Positions 17,137-25,141 of a stretch of DNA of 64,000 nt are shown here, in pieces. Under the pieces are notes generated by a model, which did no database searches, was not told the DNA's origin, and was given only the letters and a program-made list of their open reading frames with translations. The stretch's first letter is position 1, and each line of letters opens with the position of its first letter. The position numbers and the translations under genes are program-made. Source of the stretch: Thermodesulfovibrionia bacterium (GTDB taxonomy: Bacteria; Nitrospirota; Thermodesulfovibrionia; UBA6902); assembly GCA_030646035.1 (NCBI GenBank), contig JAUSMY010000061.1, positions 62,001-126,000 of the forward strand. The letters are read 5' to 3'.

Positions 17137-18252
17137 ATGAAACACAGCAAGAAGAAACGCCCTCATTTTAAATGCCATTCATTGCTTAATCCGAAGCCTC
17201 TGAGGCCGGGGATGACAACAGATCAGGTTATTGAGAGCTCAATGTTCTCGTTCAATGCCGGATCGTTCAGAAAGGCATGTGAGCTTTTTGCGGGACATAT
17301 AGTAAAGAAGAATGTAAGGATCGGCGTTTCTCTTGCAGGCGCACTTGTGCCCGCCGGGATCGGACGGAGCTGTCTTATCCCCATGATGAAGGCAGGGATG
17401 ATCGACTGGATGGTATCCACCGGAGCAAACCTGTATCATGACATTCATCTGTCACTCGGCTATGAATTCTGTAGAGGGCATGCGGTTGCTGATGATGCCC
17501 AGCTCAGGGATGACGGGATCATCAGGATCTATGATATCTTTCTTGACTATGACGCGCTTTTGGACACTGATAATTTTGTGCGCGAGACATTGCGCCGTGA
17601 ATTTTCAGGCCTTGCTTCATCCTGCTCAAGCGCTGAGATACATGCGGTTCTCGGAAGGGAAATAGCGAAATTAAGGCCATCCATGAAGGATCAGAGCGTT
17701 CTTGCTGTTGCATATGAATGCGGCATTCCTATTCATACCTCATCACCTGCGGATTCAAGCATAGGCATGAACGTTGCGGCCTTGATGCTTGAAGATAAAG
17801 CAATCAATATCGACACGCATCTGGATATCAATGAAGTGACAAGCTATGTATATGACATAAAGCAGAAGGGCGGCAAGAGCGCGGTGCTCCTTCTTGGCGG
17901 CGGCAGCCCCAAGAACTTTGTATTGCAGACCGAGCCGCATATACAGGAAGTCCTCGGATTAGAGGAGGCAGGCCATGACTTCTTTATCCAGTTTACCGAT
18001 GCCCGTCCTGACACAGGCGGCCTGAGCGGCGCCACGCCTTCTGAGGCTGTTTCATGGGGCAAGATAGACCCGAGCGCGCTCTCCAAAACCATAGTCTCAT
18101 ACGGTGACTGCAGCTTCATGCTGCCTTTGTTTGTCAGCTATATATTGAATAGATCCAAAACCCGCCCAAATTCAGGACTTCTTAATAAGCGAGAGAAGCT
18201 CGTCCGGAAGTTAAAGGATGACTACATGACAAAGGGCAGTTATAAGAAGTAA
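17137..18252 (+). CDS. deoxyhypusine synthase family protein
   Basis: This 371-aa protein belongs to the NAD-dependent DHS fold. GVSLAGALVPAGIGR, VSTGANLYHDIH and LLGGGSPKNFVLQTEP correspond to NAD- and spermidine-site segments. GATPSEAVSWGKI carries the lysine equivalent to the catalytic Lys of eukaryotic DHS. Bacteria lack eIF5A, so the role is not hypusine formation. Homospermidine synthesis or another aminobutyl transfer is possible. The ATG follows AAGGAAG. It stands alone after tmRNA and converges on the DUF2703 gene. Confidence 0.85.
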   Translation: MKHSKKKRPHFKCHSLLNPKPLRPGMTTDQVIESSMFSFNAGSFRKACELFAGHIVKKNVRIGVSLAGALVPAGIGRSCLIPMMKAGMIDWMVSTGANLYHDIHLSLGYEFCRGHAVADDAQLRDDGIIRIYDIFLDYDALLDTDNFVRETLRREFSGLASSCSSAEIHAVLGREIAKLRPSMKDQSVLAVAYECGIPIHTSSPADSSIGMNVAALMLEDKAINIDTHLDINEVTSYVYDIKQKGGKSAVLLLGGGSPKNFVLQTEPHIQEVLGLEEAGHDFFIQFTDARPDTGGLSGATPSEAVSWGKIDPSALSKTIVSYGDCSFMLPLFVSYILNRSKTRPNSGLLNKREKLVRKLKDDYMTKGSYKK

Positions 18253-18271
18253 CAAAAGAAGAACTCTTTTT

Positions 18272-18664
18272 TTAATCTTTAAATAGTTCTGCTGCTGCCA
18301 GAAGACAGGCCCTGATAATTAATTCTTCCGGTATGGTTTCAAACGTATCCTTGTTGATCGTTATCGTTCTGCATTCAGAGTCGCCGCAGGCATCGCAGCA
18401 TTGGCTTTGGCCCACAGCAGCCCCGATCCATTCTTCCAGCGGCCTTCCGCTGATCCAGATCCGGTTCGATTGAAGAGGGTCTTTTTTAAATGCCTTAAGG
18501 CTTATTTCTTTTGATTCCAATTCTGCTCTTATGCCAAGTTCTGCCAGCGCGTTTTGAACTTTCTTAAATGCGGCTTCAACAGTGCCACCGGTATCCCTGC
18601 ATCTGTTGCAGGTTTCTCCAGCCTCATCTATGAGCCTTTGCCATTGAATCGTTAATGTTTTCAT
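18272..18664 (-). CDS. DUF2703 family protein
   Basis: This 130-aa protein contains ETCNRCRDTGGT and QCCDACGDSECRT, two cysteine clusters typical of DUF2703. The family is often found near metal or arsenic genes, though none are here. The ATG lies 11 nt from the end of an attC-like repeat (GTTAGCT), and there is no obvious promoter between, so it may be a captured cassette inserted behind dinB. No attC-like element was found on its 3' side, which weakens the cassette reading. Confidence 0.8.
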   Translation of the reverse strand: MKTLTIQWQRLIDEAGETCNRCRDTGGTVEAAFKKVQNALAELGIRAELESKEISLKAFKKDPLQSNRIWISGRPLEEWIGAAVGQSQCCDACGDSECRTITINKDTFETIPEELIIRACLLAAAELFKD

Positions 18665-18674
18665 TTTAGTTTTC

Positions 18675-18730
18675 AGCTAACAATTAATACAGCCGTCCGT
18701 ATTTGCTGGAATAAGAAAATTATATTAGTT
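18675..18730 (-). repeat. attC-like element 5
   Basis: The + strand AGCTAACAATTAATACAGCC, CCGTATTTGCTGGAATAAGA and ATTATATTAGT closely repeat element 4. AATAC and GTATT form a short inverted repeat inside it. The reverse strand ends GTTAGCT, one base off GTTRRRY. It separates dinB from the DUF2703 gene. Confidence 0.5.
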
Positions 18731-18765
18731 TGCTATGAATGTTACAAGCACAAAATTCCCATCTC

Positions 18766-19983
18766 TCACACACTCGTCCTATGCACGCCAGCAGGACGCC
18801 ATGCGGGCGAGATCACGGCAGGGCGGGAGCGGTGGGACATGTATGTTGCCCATGAGACTGTGGAGTCGCCGTGTCTGTCATTGATGCTGTCTGCTGTCTT
18901 AAGCAGGTTCTCCTTCTTTACATGGTCTCCAAGCAGGTTAAGCTGCGCCGGGTCCTCTGAGCCTTTGATACCTGAAAGAGTTACTCCGAGGAGGCGTATC
19001 GCATCTCTGAGGTCGATTCCTCTTATTATCTCCATGGCGGTGTTATGAATATCGTGGGTGTCATTTACGCATCTGTTTATCTTAAGCTGTTTTGTGAATG
19101 TCTTGAAGTTCTTGTACCTTATAGTCACTGTCACAACATCCCCTGTCAGCTTGTACCTTCTTGCGCGCCTGCCGACCATCTCTGAGAGCTTCAGCATATA
19201 AGCCTCTATATCTTTCTCATGCCATATATCATTCGGCAGGGTCATGCTGTGGCCTACAGACTTTGCCGTCTCATCATTATTGACTACAGCCGAAGTGTCG
19301 ATGCCCATACCCATAAGCTTCATCCTCTCGCCGATTATACCGAAGTGGTCTCTCAGCATGCTTACCGGAGCTCTGCCGAGTTGGCCGCATGTCTTTATGC
19401 CGAGTGCGTCGAGTTTTTGCGCAAGCTTTTTGCCTATGCCCCAGAGTGTATCCACCGGAAGTTCTTCAAGTATGCCCGCGATCTCTTCCTGCTTCACCAA
19501 TCTGAGCCCGTCTGGTTTTGAGATATCGCTTGCAAGCTTTGCCATGAGTTTATTCGGCCCTATTCCTATTGTTGCGTTAAGTCCGAACCTCTCCTTTATC
19601 TCTCTCTTTATCATCTTTCCTATCTCAATTGGACTGCCGAAAAGTTCCAGAGAGTCTGTTATGTCCAGGAATGCCTCGTCAATGGAGTAGACCTCGACCT
19701 CTGAGGTATATTGTGAGTAGATCTCCGTCAGCCTCCGGCATGTATCTGTATATTTGCTGTTGTTGCCGACTACAAGTATCAGCTGCGGGCAGAGCTGCTT
19801 TGCCTCCCACATATTCATGCCTGTCTTTACCCCGAACTCCCTTGCCTCATATGACGCGGTAGTCACCACAGTCCTTTTTCCTGAACCGATAACAGCTATC
19901 GGCTTTCCGCGCAGGCTGGGGTTGCTCTGCTGTTCAACAGATGCGAAGTATGAATCCATGTCTATAAGCATTATCGTTCTCAT
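18766..19983 (-). CDS. dinB: DNA polymerase IV
   Basis: This Y-family translesion polymerase bypasses damaged bases. The protein starts MRTIMLIDMDSYFASVEQ (first catalytic aspartate). VEVYSIDEAFLDITDS holds the second acidic site, and IGIGPNKLMAKLASDISKPDG and TLWGIGKKLAQKLDALG form the palm and helix-hairpin-helix regions. At 405 aa it includes the little-finger domain. The C-terminal tail, rich in Arg and Pro, lacks an evident beta-clamp motif. It is the last gene of the lexA operon, its start overlapping the preceding orf by 4 nt. Confidence 0.95.
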   Translation of the reverse strand: MRTIMLIDMDSYFASVEQQSNPSLRGKPIAVIGSGKRTVVTTASYEAREFGVKTGMNMWEAKQLCPQLILVVGNNSKYTDTCRRLTEIYSQYTSEVEVYSIDEAFLDITDSLELFGSPIEIGKMIKREIKERFGLNATIGIGPNKLMAKLASDISKPDGLRLVKQEEIAGILEELPVDTLWGIGKKLAQKLDALGIKTCGQLGRAPVSMLRDHFGIIGERMKLMGMGIDTSAVVNNDETAKSVGHSMTLPNDIWHEKDIEAYMLKLSEMVGRRARRYKLTGDVVTVTIRYKNFKTFTKQLKINRCVNDTHDIHNTAMEIIRGIDLRDAIRLLGVTLSGIKGSEDPAQLNLLGDHVKKENLLKTADSINDRHGDSTVSWATYMSHRSRPAVISPAWRPAGVHRTSV

Positions 19984-20228
19984 ATCTCTGTCTCCACTCC
20001 TTCAAGTATCCAGTTTATTGAGTCGGTATTAAAGCTCAGCTCGTACAGCGTATTGCCGTCTGTTACTGAGAAATGCAAGAGCCTGCTCCTGCCTATTGAT
20101 GTTGTCCATTCATATGTGACATCTTTGACCTGTATCTGCCTGTTTGACCATTTGAATCTGAGCGGTTTCAACTTTGAATCCCCCAAGAACGCCGCTATGA
20201 CCCGTATCTGCTCTCCTATCCGGTGCAT
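19980..20228 (-). CDS. small SOS-operon protein, possibly DUF6504-like
   Basis: This 82-aa protein is wedged between lexA and dinB with overlapping stop/start codons on both sides. The pattern PLRFKWSNRQIQVKDV...W...RLLHFSVTDGNTLYELSFN..INWILE resembles the small DUF6504 proteins that accompany Y-family polymerases in other bacteria, but the match is by eye. No catalytic motif is evident. Its place between an SOS repressor and a polymerase suggests an accessory role in lesion bypass. Confidence 0.6.
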   Translation of the reverse strand: MHRIGEQIRVIAAFLGDSKLKPLRFKWSNRQIQVKDVTYEWTTSIGRSRLLHFSVTDGNTLYELSFNTDSINWILEGVETEI

Positions 20229-20842
20229 TAAAGGCTCCTCATTATCCCCTTGACCTTGCCTAAGATCCTCACATCTTCCGCAGAAAAGACCATAGGCTCC
20301 ATGTCTTTATTCTCAGGCACAAGCCTGACTATGCTCTTTGCAAGAAAGAACCTCTTTACTGTTGCTTCATCCCCGATGAGCGCCACAACGATATCGCCGT
20401 TTTTCGGTTCCAACTCAGGCGCTATCAATGCAATATCGCCCTCTAATATCCCGGCATCTATCATACTGTCGCCCTTTATCCTGAGCGCAAAGCCACCTTC
20501 AACCTTGAATAGGTTCTTATCGATATTTACGTAGTCCTCTATGTGTTCCACCGCCAGTATCGGCGCGCCTGCCCTGACGGTTCCAAGGAGCGGTATCTTG
20601 CTGTCTTCGCTAGCTTTGAATCCTGAGATCTCAAGCGACCGCTGTTTGGAAGGCGATTTTTTGAGCAGGCCTTTCTTTACAAGGGCGTTTATATGGAGCT
20701 GCGCAGAGAGGGGGCTTGCAAAGCCGAAGCTGCCTGCCACCTCCCGCACAGTTGGGGGGAACCCGTTGTCAATAATATGTTTTTTGATGAAATCAAATAC
20801 CGCAAGCTGTTTCACGGTCGGCTGTCTAAGTTTCTGCGCCAT
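20228..20842 (-). CDS. lexA: LexA repressor
   Basis: LexA represses SOS genes and self-cleaves with RecA filaments. The N-terminal winged helix (PTVKQLAVFDFIKKHIIDNG, GFASPLSAQLHINAL) is followed by the Ala-Gly cleavage site in TVRAGAPILAVEH. The catalytic serine is in RIKGDSMIDAGI and the catalytic lysine in GDEATVKRFF. I start it at the ATG at 20842, because -35 and -10 boxes end six bases before it and an upstream TTG at 20857 would lie inside the operator. It leads lexA-orf-dinB. Confidence 0.95.
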   Translation of the reverse strand: MAQKLRQPTVKQLAVFDFIKKHIIDNGFPPTVREVAGSFGFASPLSAQLHINALVKKGLLKKSPSKQRSLEISGFKASEDSKIPLLGTVRAGAPILAVEHIEDYVNIDKNLFKVEGGFALRIKGDSMIDAGILEGDIALIAPELEPKNGDIVVALIGDEATVKRFFLAKSIVRLVPENKDMEPMVFSAEDVRILGKVKGIMRSL

Positions 20843-20843
20843 G

Positions 20844-20877
20844 AAACTACTATACAAACGTATAGTAGTTTTGTCAA
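20844..20877 (-). promoter_or_regulatory. lexA promoter covered by a 28-bp perfect palindromic operator
   Basis: AAACTACTATAC (20844-20855), spacer AAAC and GTATAGTAGTTT (20860-20871) form a perfect 12-4-12 inverted repeat. On the reverse strand TTGACA (20877-20872), 17 bp and TATAGT (20854-20849) form a near-consensus promoter. The operator therefore occupies the spacer and -10 box. The ATG is 6 bp beyond the -10. The arms differ from the E. coli (CTGT-N8-ACAG) and Gram-positive (GAAC-N4-GTTC) SOS boxes. LexA binding is inferred. Confidence 0.8.
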
Positions 20878-20948
20878 GGGGGATATTTTAAATATATTTT
20901 GACTTATATATAATTGAGGCTAACTCTGCTTAAGAAAGGAGACCAAAA

Positions 20949-21107
20949 ATGTCATTATTCAAAAAGGCCTTAATGCTTATGCTTGCTGTGTCATTAACAG
21001 CCGGTGTTTTCGGGTGTAAAAAAGAAGGAGCAGGAGAGCGTGCCGGAAAGGCTGTAGATAAAGCGCTTGATGATGCTAAGAAGAAGCTGGATGATGTAAC
21101 TAAGTAG
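20949..21107 (+). CDS. small lipoprotein, 52 aa
   Basis: This short gene is preceded by AAAGGAGACC. It encodes MSLFKKALMLMLAVSLTAG followed by VFGC, a lipoprotein signal with the lipid-bearing cysteine at residue 23. The mature peptide of about 30 residues is charged (KKEGAGERAGKAVDKALDD, then DAKKKLDDVTK) and likely helical. It resembles entericidin-like or small stress lipoproteins in architecture, without a specific match. It is followed by a strong terminator and transcribed divergently from lexA. Confidence 0.7.
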   Translation: MSLFKKALMLMLAVSLTAGVFGCKKEGAGERAGKAVDKALDDAKKKLDDVTK

Positions 21108-21136
21108 CTCTAAGCGGCAAAGGAAAAGGAAATCTG

Positions 21137-21168
21137 AAAAGGCCCGGCTAAACGCCGGGCCTTTTTGT
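21137..21168 (+). terminator. Rho-independent terminator after the 52-aa lipoprotein gene
   Basis: AAAAGGCCCGGC (21137-21148) pairs with GCCGGGCCTTTT (21154-21165) over a five-base loop and is followed by T residues. This is a GC-rich stem with a classic U-tract. Confidence 0.9.
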
Positions 21169-21265
21169 ATCAAGTGTTTTGAATAAATAAGTGCCGCTGT
21201 CCGGCTATTATACCCCTTCACGCAATTTGGACTTCCTGTGCTATAATTAACGAATTTATTTTTTA

Positions 21266-21271
21266 TATAAT
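21266..21271 (+). promoter_or_regulatory. putative -10 box of the 609-aa gene
   Basis: TATAAT lies seven bases before the ATG at 21279, with no Shine-Dalgarno sequence. A second TATAAT is at 21242-21247. No clear -35 box was found, so the promoter remains tentative. Confidence 0.35.
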
Positions 21272-21278
21272 AGATCAA

Positions 21279-23108
21279 ATGACAAACTACTATCACAAAT
21301 TTCATATCCCGGTCATGGGTACCGGACATTCAATTGACACTCCGATACGTGTGGCGCATCTTGGGATACAATCTGTTATATCTCTTGTTGACGATATCCT
21401 TTTTGAGCCGGTACGCAAATATTACTGCGAGAAGTTCGGCCTGCCCTACACTGAAATAACTGTAAAAGAAGAAGACGGAAGGGCAAAGAGGACCACGGCT
21501 TATCTTAATCTTGTCGACAAGATAGTCAGGATCAAATTTGATGCGATAAGGAAGGAGCCGTTTGCTCCGGGAAGCGAGAAGTGCAAGTATTTTGAACTCC
21601 TCCCTGATTACAGCCCTTTGAAACAGGATTATGAAAGGGCTATGGCTATGAAGCCTGGCGCTGAAAGGGAAGCGCTTGAAAAAGAACTTGCCGCCAGGAT
21701 GGTTCCCGGTTCCATTGATGTAAACATAATGGTCAAGCTCGACAATCTAAACTATGACAGCAAGGGCGATCTGCTTCCTGAAGAGTACAGCGACTCCAAG
21801 GCAGCCTTGAGGGGCTATGCCAACAGCACTTTGAGTTCCGGCATAGAGCTTTCAGCAGGCATGAACCAGCGGCTCTTTCATTACATGACAGAATTCCGTG
21901 ACTTTTACAGAGATGAAAAAGGCGGGATAAAGAAGAGGATAATACTCAAGGTGAGCGACTTCCGTTCCTCTATCATTCAGGGCAAGTTTCTCGCCAAGAA
22001 AGGCCTTGAGGTTTACGAGTTCCGCATTGAGTCGGGCCTCAACTGCGGCGGGCATGTATTCCCGACAAACGGCGTTCTTCTTCCAAGTATTCTGCAGGAG
22101 TTCAAGGAAAACCGGGAGACGCTGACAAAAGACTTTCATCTGCCGATACAGAAATACTACGAAAAGATGGGGTGGCATTACCCTGAGTCTGCATTAAGCG
22201 CGCAGCCTCTGATAACAGTACAGGGCGGCATAGGCACATACGCTGAAACGCGCAGGCTGACGGAAGACTTCGGTATGGACATGACAGGATGGGGAACGCC
22301 TTTTCTGCTGGTTCCTGAAACAACCTGCATTGATGATACAACACTTGAACTGCTGCGGCGCTCCGGTGAAAAGGATCTGTATATAAGTGATTCATCCCCA
22401 ATTGGGGTGCAGTTCAGCAATATTCACGGGACAGGAGCGGAGATATGGACCAGGCAGAGGGTTCTGGACGGAAGAGCCGGCTCTCCCTGCGGCAAGGGGT
22501 TTCTGAAGTTCAATACTGAATTCACTGAAAAGCCCATATGCCTTTCATCGAGGCAGTACGAAAAGCTGAAGCTTGAGGAGATCGCCGGGCTTGAGATAAC
22601 GGATGAAGAAAAAAATAAGATGATCGAAAATGTTGTTAACAAAGAATGCATCTGCGACCAGCTTGGGAACGGCTGCCTCATCGCCCTTGGACTTGTCGAT
22701 GAGAAGGACGCCCCCCAGTGCATCTGTCCCGGGCCCAACATAGCCTGGTTTAATAAGATATATACTCTTAAAGAGATGGTAGATCATATTTACGGAAGGG
22801 GGTCTTCGCTTGTATCTTCGGATCGTCCGCACATGTTTGCCAAGGAGATAGAGCTGTATGTTGACCAATTCGAGAAGAGGGTATCCAACTGCGGTTACAC
22901 GCCGAAGGAGATCAAAAGCCTTCAGGAGTTTAAAGAGAATTTTGAGGCGAGCATTGACTTCTGTTCAGAGGTAGCAAAAAGAGAGCCTTACCCGGGAGAG
23001 AACCTCGAATCGATATCCAGATACATAAAAGAACAGAACACCCGCTTTAGTTCGATATATGCCGCTTTTGAGAAGAAGGCTGACAGCGCAGTAGTTAGTA
23101 AGTCATAA
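21279..23108 (+). CDS. conserved protein of unknown function, possible flavin/TIM-barrel enzyme
   Basis: This 609-aa protein is one I recognise only as a conserved hypothetical. Its N terminus, IPVMGTGHSIDTPIRVAHLG, and the segment ITVQGGIGTYAETRRL with GWGTPFLLVPETT recall nitronate-monooxygenase-like FMN TIM barrels. The C-terminal third has KECICDQLGNGCL and QCICPGPN, five cysteines that could bind metal or an Fe-S cluster. There is no signal peptide or membrane helix. It converges on the flavin reductase gene immediately downstream, with no gap between the stops. Confidence 0.7.
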   Translation: MTNYYHKFHIPVMGTGHSIDTPIRVAHLGIQSVISLVDDILFEPVRKYYCEKFGLPYTEITVKEEDGRAKRTTAYLNLVDKIVRIKFDAIRKEPFAPGSEKCKYFELLPDYSPLKQDYERAMAMKPGAEREALEKELAARMVPGSIDVNIMVKLDNLNYDSKGDLLPEEYSDSKAALRGYANSTLSSGIELSAGMNQRLFHYMTEFRDFYRDEKGGIKKRIILKVSDFRSSIIQGKFLAKKGLEVYEFRIESGLNCGGHVFPTNGVLLPSILQEFKENRETLTKDFHLPIQKYYEKMGWHYPESALSAQPLITVQGGIGTYAETRRLTEDFGMDMTGWGTPFLLVPETTCIDDTTLELLRRSGEKDLYISDSSPIGVQFSNIHGTGAEIWTRQRVLDGRAGSPCGKGFLKFNTEFTEKPICLSSRQYEKLKLEEIAGLEITDEEKNKMIENVVNKECICDQLGNGCLIALGLVDEKDAPQCICPGPNIAWFNKIYTLKEMVDHIYGRGSSLVSSDRPHMFAKEIELYVDQFEKRVSNCGYTPKEIKSLQEFKENFEASIDFCSEVAKREPYPGENLESISRYIKEQNTRFSSIYAAFEKKADSAVVSKS

Positions 23109-23642
23109 CTAATACTTCAGGTCAAGATCAACATTCCCTTTGCAGTCGATCCCTATCAGCTTCTTGTAGTGTATCGAGTAAAGATGCTTTGCCCTGTCAT
23201 GGTCGCCGTGAATCTCAACCACATTAGCGATGTAAAGCGTGTGATCTCCGGTCTCGACCTCTTTAACTATTCTGCATTCATACGCGACAGTCACGCCTGC
23301 TATGATCGGCGGCTTCACCACTTTTGCATGCACCGGCTTAAACCCTGTTTCCTGAAACTTGTCAACATCCTTCCCGCTCTTTGTCCCGCAGAACCAGGCG
23401 TCCTTTGCCTGATCTTCAGCAGGGAAGCAGAGCACGAACTCTTTGTTAGCCTCAAGACATTTGTGTGAGTATCTATTGTGCCCTACTGAAATAGCTATCA
23501 TCAGCGGATCCCATGATGTAAAGGTCCACCACGAAAGCCCTATGATATTCGGCCTCTCCCTCTCATCAAGCGTTACCGCAAGAACGTAAGGAAAAGGTGA
23601 TGCCAGTTCAAAAGCTTCATGCCTGTCGATATCTTTCATCAT
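23109..23642 (-). CDS. flavin reductase family protein
   Basis: This 177-aa protein has the split-barrel FMN-binding fold of the flavin reductase/high-molecular-weight flavoredoxin group. The N-terminal SPFPYVLAVTLDE is followed by NIIGLSWWTFTSWDPLMIAI, which lines the FMN site. CFPAEDQAKDAWFCGTKSG is typical of small flavoredoxins from anaerobes. It probably transfers electrons or reduces free flavin in the cytoplasm. The ATG has an adjacent alternative ATG. Confidence 0.85.
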   Translation of the reverse strand: MMKDIDRHEAFELASPFPYVLAVTLDERERPNIIGLSWWTFTSWDPLMIAISVGHNRYSHKCLEANKEFVLCFPAEDQAKDAWFCGTKSGKDVDKFQETGFKPVHAKVVKPPIIAGVTVAYECRIVKEVETGDHTLYIANVVEIHGDHDRAKHLYSIHYKKLIGIDCKGNVDLDLKY

Positions 23643-23708
23643 AATAATACTTTACTATCCGGAGGATGTTCTTGACAAGGAGGAGGTAGGTGATTACACA
23701 CCATTTGT

Positions 23709-24368
23709 CTATTTCTGTAATTTCGAAAAGCAACTGTTTATATCCAGGCTATTTATCGCCTTATTAAAAGCTTCGTTTATAGCCTTTTCTCCTGAACCAA
23801 ATCCATAAAGGTTAAAGGCACTCGCCTTCTCATATATACTGCTTTCGCAAATAACCTCTCCATTCTTCTTAACTTTTGCTAAATATCCCACTTCTCCAGA
23901 CCATTTTCCAAAATTGAAATCAAGCTTGAATTGTCTGACAAGTATATCAATGATTATCGCATTCTCTTTGTCATCGGTAATAGTGATACCATTCTTTGAC
24001 AGCCTTTCTTCTGTGGCTGTTTTAAAAATTCGTACTGGATCTTCTTGATCTTTAATGGTTGGTTTGTTAAGTCCAGTAACATCAGTTGCAGCATACAGAA
24101 CACCAAAGGCAATATATCCAATAATCCGGTTGCCCACAGCTGGTTTAGCTCCGTCCCCGATAATCTCTTTGTCAAGTCTTTCATCGCTTGATATGACAGA
24201 TACTTTCGCATTAGGATCAACAAACTGCTCTTTGTTAACGGTGTAATTTACAGATATTCCTTCAGTCGTAGCTTTGTATTGTTTAGAAAGTCCCGCACAA
24301 CCCGATAAAAAGGTAACAAATACTAATGACTGCAAGAAGACAGTAAGGCACATACATAAACTTCTCAT
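23709..24368 (-). CDS. outer-envelope lipoprotein of unknown function
   Basis: I start it at the ATG at 24368, which follows GGGGAGGGT, rather than 33 bases upstream. The signal peptide MRSLCMCLTVFLQSLVFVTF leads to the lipobox LSGC. The mature protein (about 190 aa) shows a beta-rich C-terminal half (NAIIIDILVRQFKLDFNFG, GYLAKVKKNGEVIC) similar in style to DUF4136- or YajG-type lipoproteins. No specific family is assigned. It stands alone. Confidence 0.7.
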   Translation of the reverse strand: MRSLCMCLTVFLQSLVFVTFLSGCAGLSKQYKATTEGISVNYTVNKEQFVDPNAKVSVISSDERLDKEIIGDGAKPAVGNRIIGYIAFGVLYAATDVTGLNKPTIKDQEDPVRIFKTATEERLSKNGITITDDKENAIIIDILVRQFKLDFNFGKWSGEVGYLAKVKKNGEVICESSIYEKASAFNLYGFGSGEKAINEAFNKAINSLDINSCFSKLQK

Positions 24369-24600
24369 TTTTGTACCCTCCCCAAAATAGATTTTATTCA
24401 TTGTGAAAAATAATAGGCTTGTTTGTTGATGAGTCCATTATAGCGATTAAGTATGAATCCTTCAAGCCAATTTAGAAATGTCCGGTTTTAAGCTACCATA
24501 CACTTCCCCTCGATATTTTGAGTGCGAAAGAGTGGTTTATCGTGTTAGAATAAAACAGGTAAAAGAGTAAATTATCAGACAGATAAATGGAGGAATGGTT

Positions 24601-24789
24601 ATGTCAAAGATAATGACAAAAGAAGAAGCCCATAAACTTATTGAAAAGATGCCAGAAGGCGCTACATGGGACGATTTTATTCATGAGGTTTACGTGCGCG
24701 AAACTATAGAAAAAGGATTGGAAGACAGCAAAGCCGGCCGGACAAAAGATGTGAATGAAATTCGTTCAAAATATAGTCTCCCAAAATGA
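24601..24789 (+). CDS. putative antitoxin of a ParE/RelE-type pair
   Basis: This protein of 62 residues overlaps the toxin start by 4 nt (ATGA), the usual toxin-antitoxin arrangement. I prefer the ATG at 24601, seven bases after GGAGG, over the one at 24595. The sequence (TKEEAHKLIEKMPEGATWDD, then ETIEKGLEDSKAGRTKDVNE) is of the short addiction-module antidote type that commonly accompanies ParE. It would neutralise the toxin and autoregulate the pair. Confidence 0.75.
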   Translation: MSKIMTKEEAHKLIEKMPEGATWDDFIHEVYVRETIEKGLEDSKAGRTKDVNEIRSKYSLPK

Positions 24790-25079
24790 AGGTTCACTGG
24801 ACGGATAATGCAGAAGGGCATCTTGATGCTATTCACGATTATATAGCCAGAAACTCTCTGGAGTACGCAAAAATAGTTGTAGATAAATTAACCCGCCGAT
24901 CCCAACAAATCAGTCTATTTCCTCTTTCCGGCCGTGTTGTTCCAGAATTTGATATTGAGCAACTCCGTGAAGTCATAGAAGAATCCTACAGGATTATTTA
25001 TTACATAAAACCTGATCAAATAGATGTTCTTGCTGTAATTCATGGCGCTATGAATAGCATGAAAGATATAGAAAAATAA
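24786..25079 (+). CDS. RelE/ParE family toxin
   Basis: The 97-aa protein has the ParE/RelE pattern: KVHWTDNAEGHLDAIHDYIA, SLFPLSGRVVPEF and REVIEESYRIIYYIKPDQ, then an I-D-V-L-A-V-I-H strand at the C terminus. ParE toxins poison gyrase, while RelE toxins cut mRNA on the ribosome. The GRVVPEF and YRIIY features fit ParE better. It pairs with the preceding small gene. Confidence 0.88.
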   Translation: MKVHWTDNAEGHLDAIHDYIARNSLEYAKIVVDKLTRRSQQISLFPLSGRVVPEFDIEQLREVIEESYRIIYYIKPDQIDVLAVIHGAMNSMKDIEK

Positions 25080-25104
25080 ACCAAGATTTTTAACAATTCT
25101 ATGC

Positions 25105-25134
25105 TTGACTACAATCAGGCTTTAGTTTTATCCT
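25105..25134 (+). promoter_or_regulatory. putative argH promoter, leaderless
   Basis: TTGACT (25105-25110), an 18-bp spacer and TATCCT (25129-25134) precede the argH ATG by only seven bases. The sequence before the ATG is T-rich with no Shine-Dalgarno motif. Confidence 0.5.
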
Positions 25135-25141
25135 TATTTTC

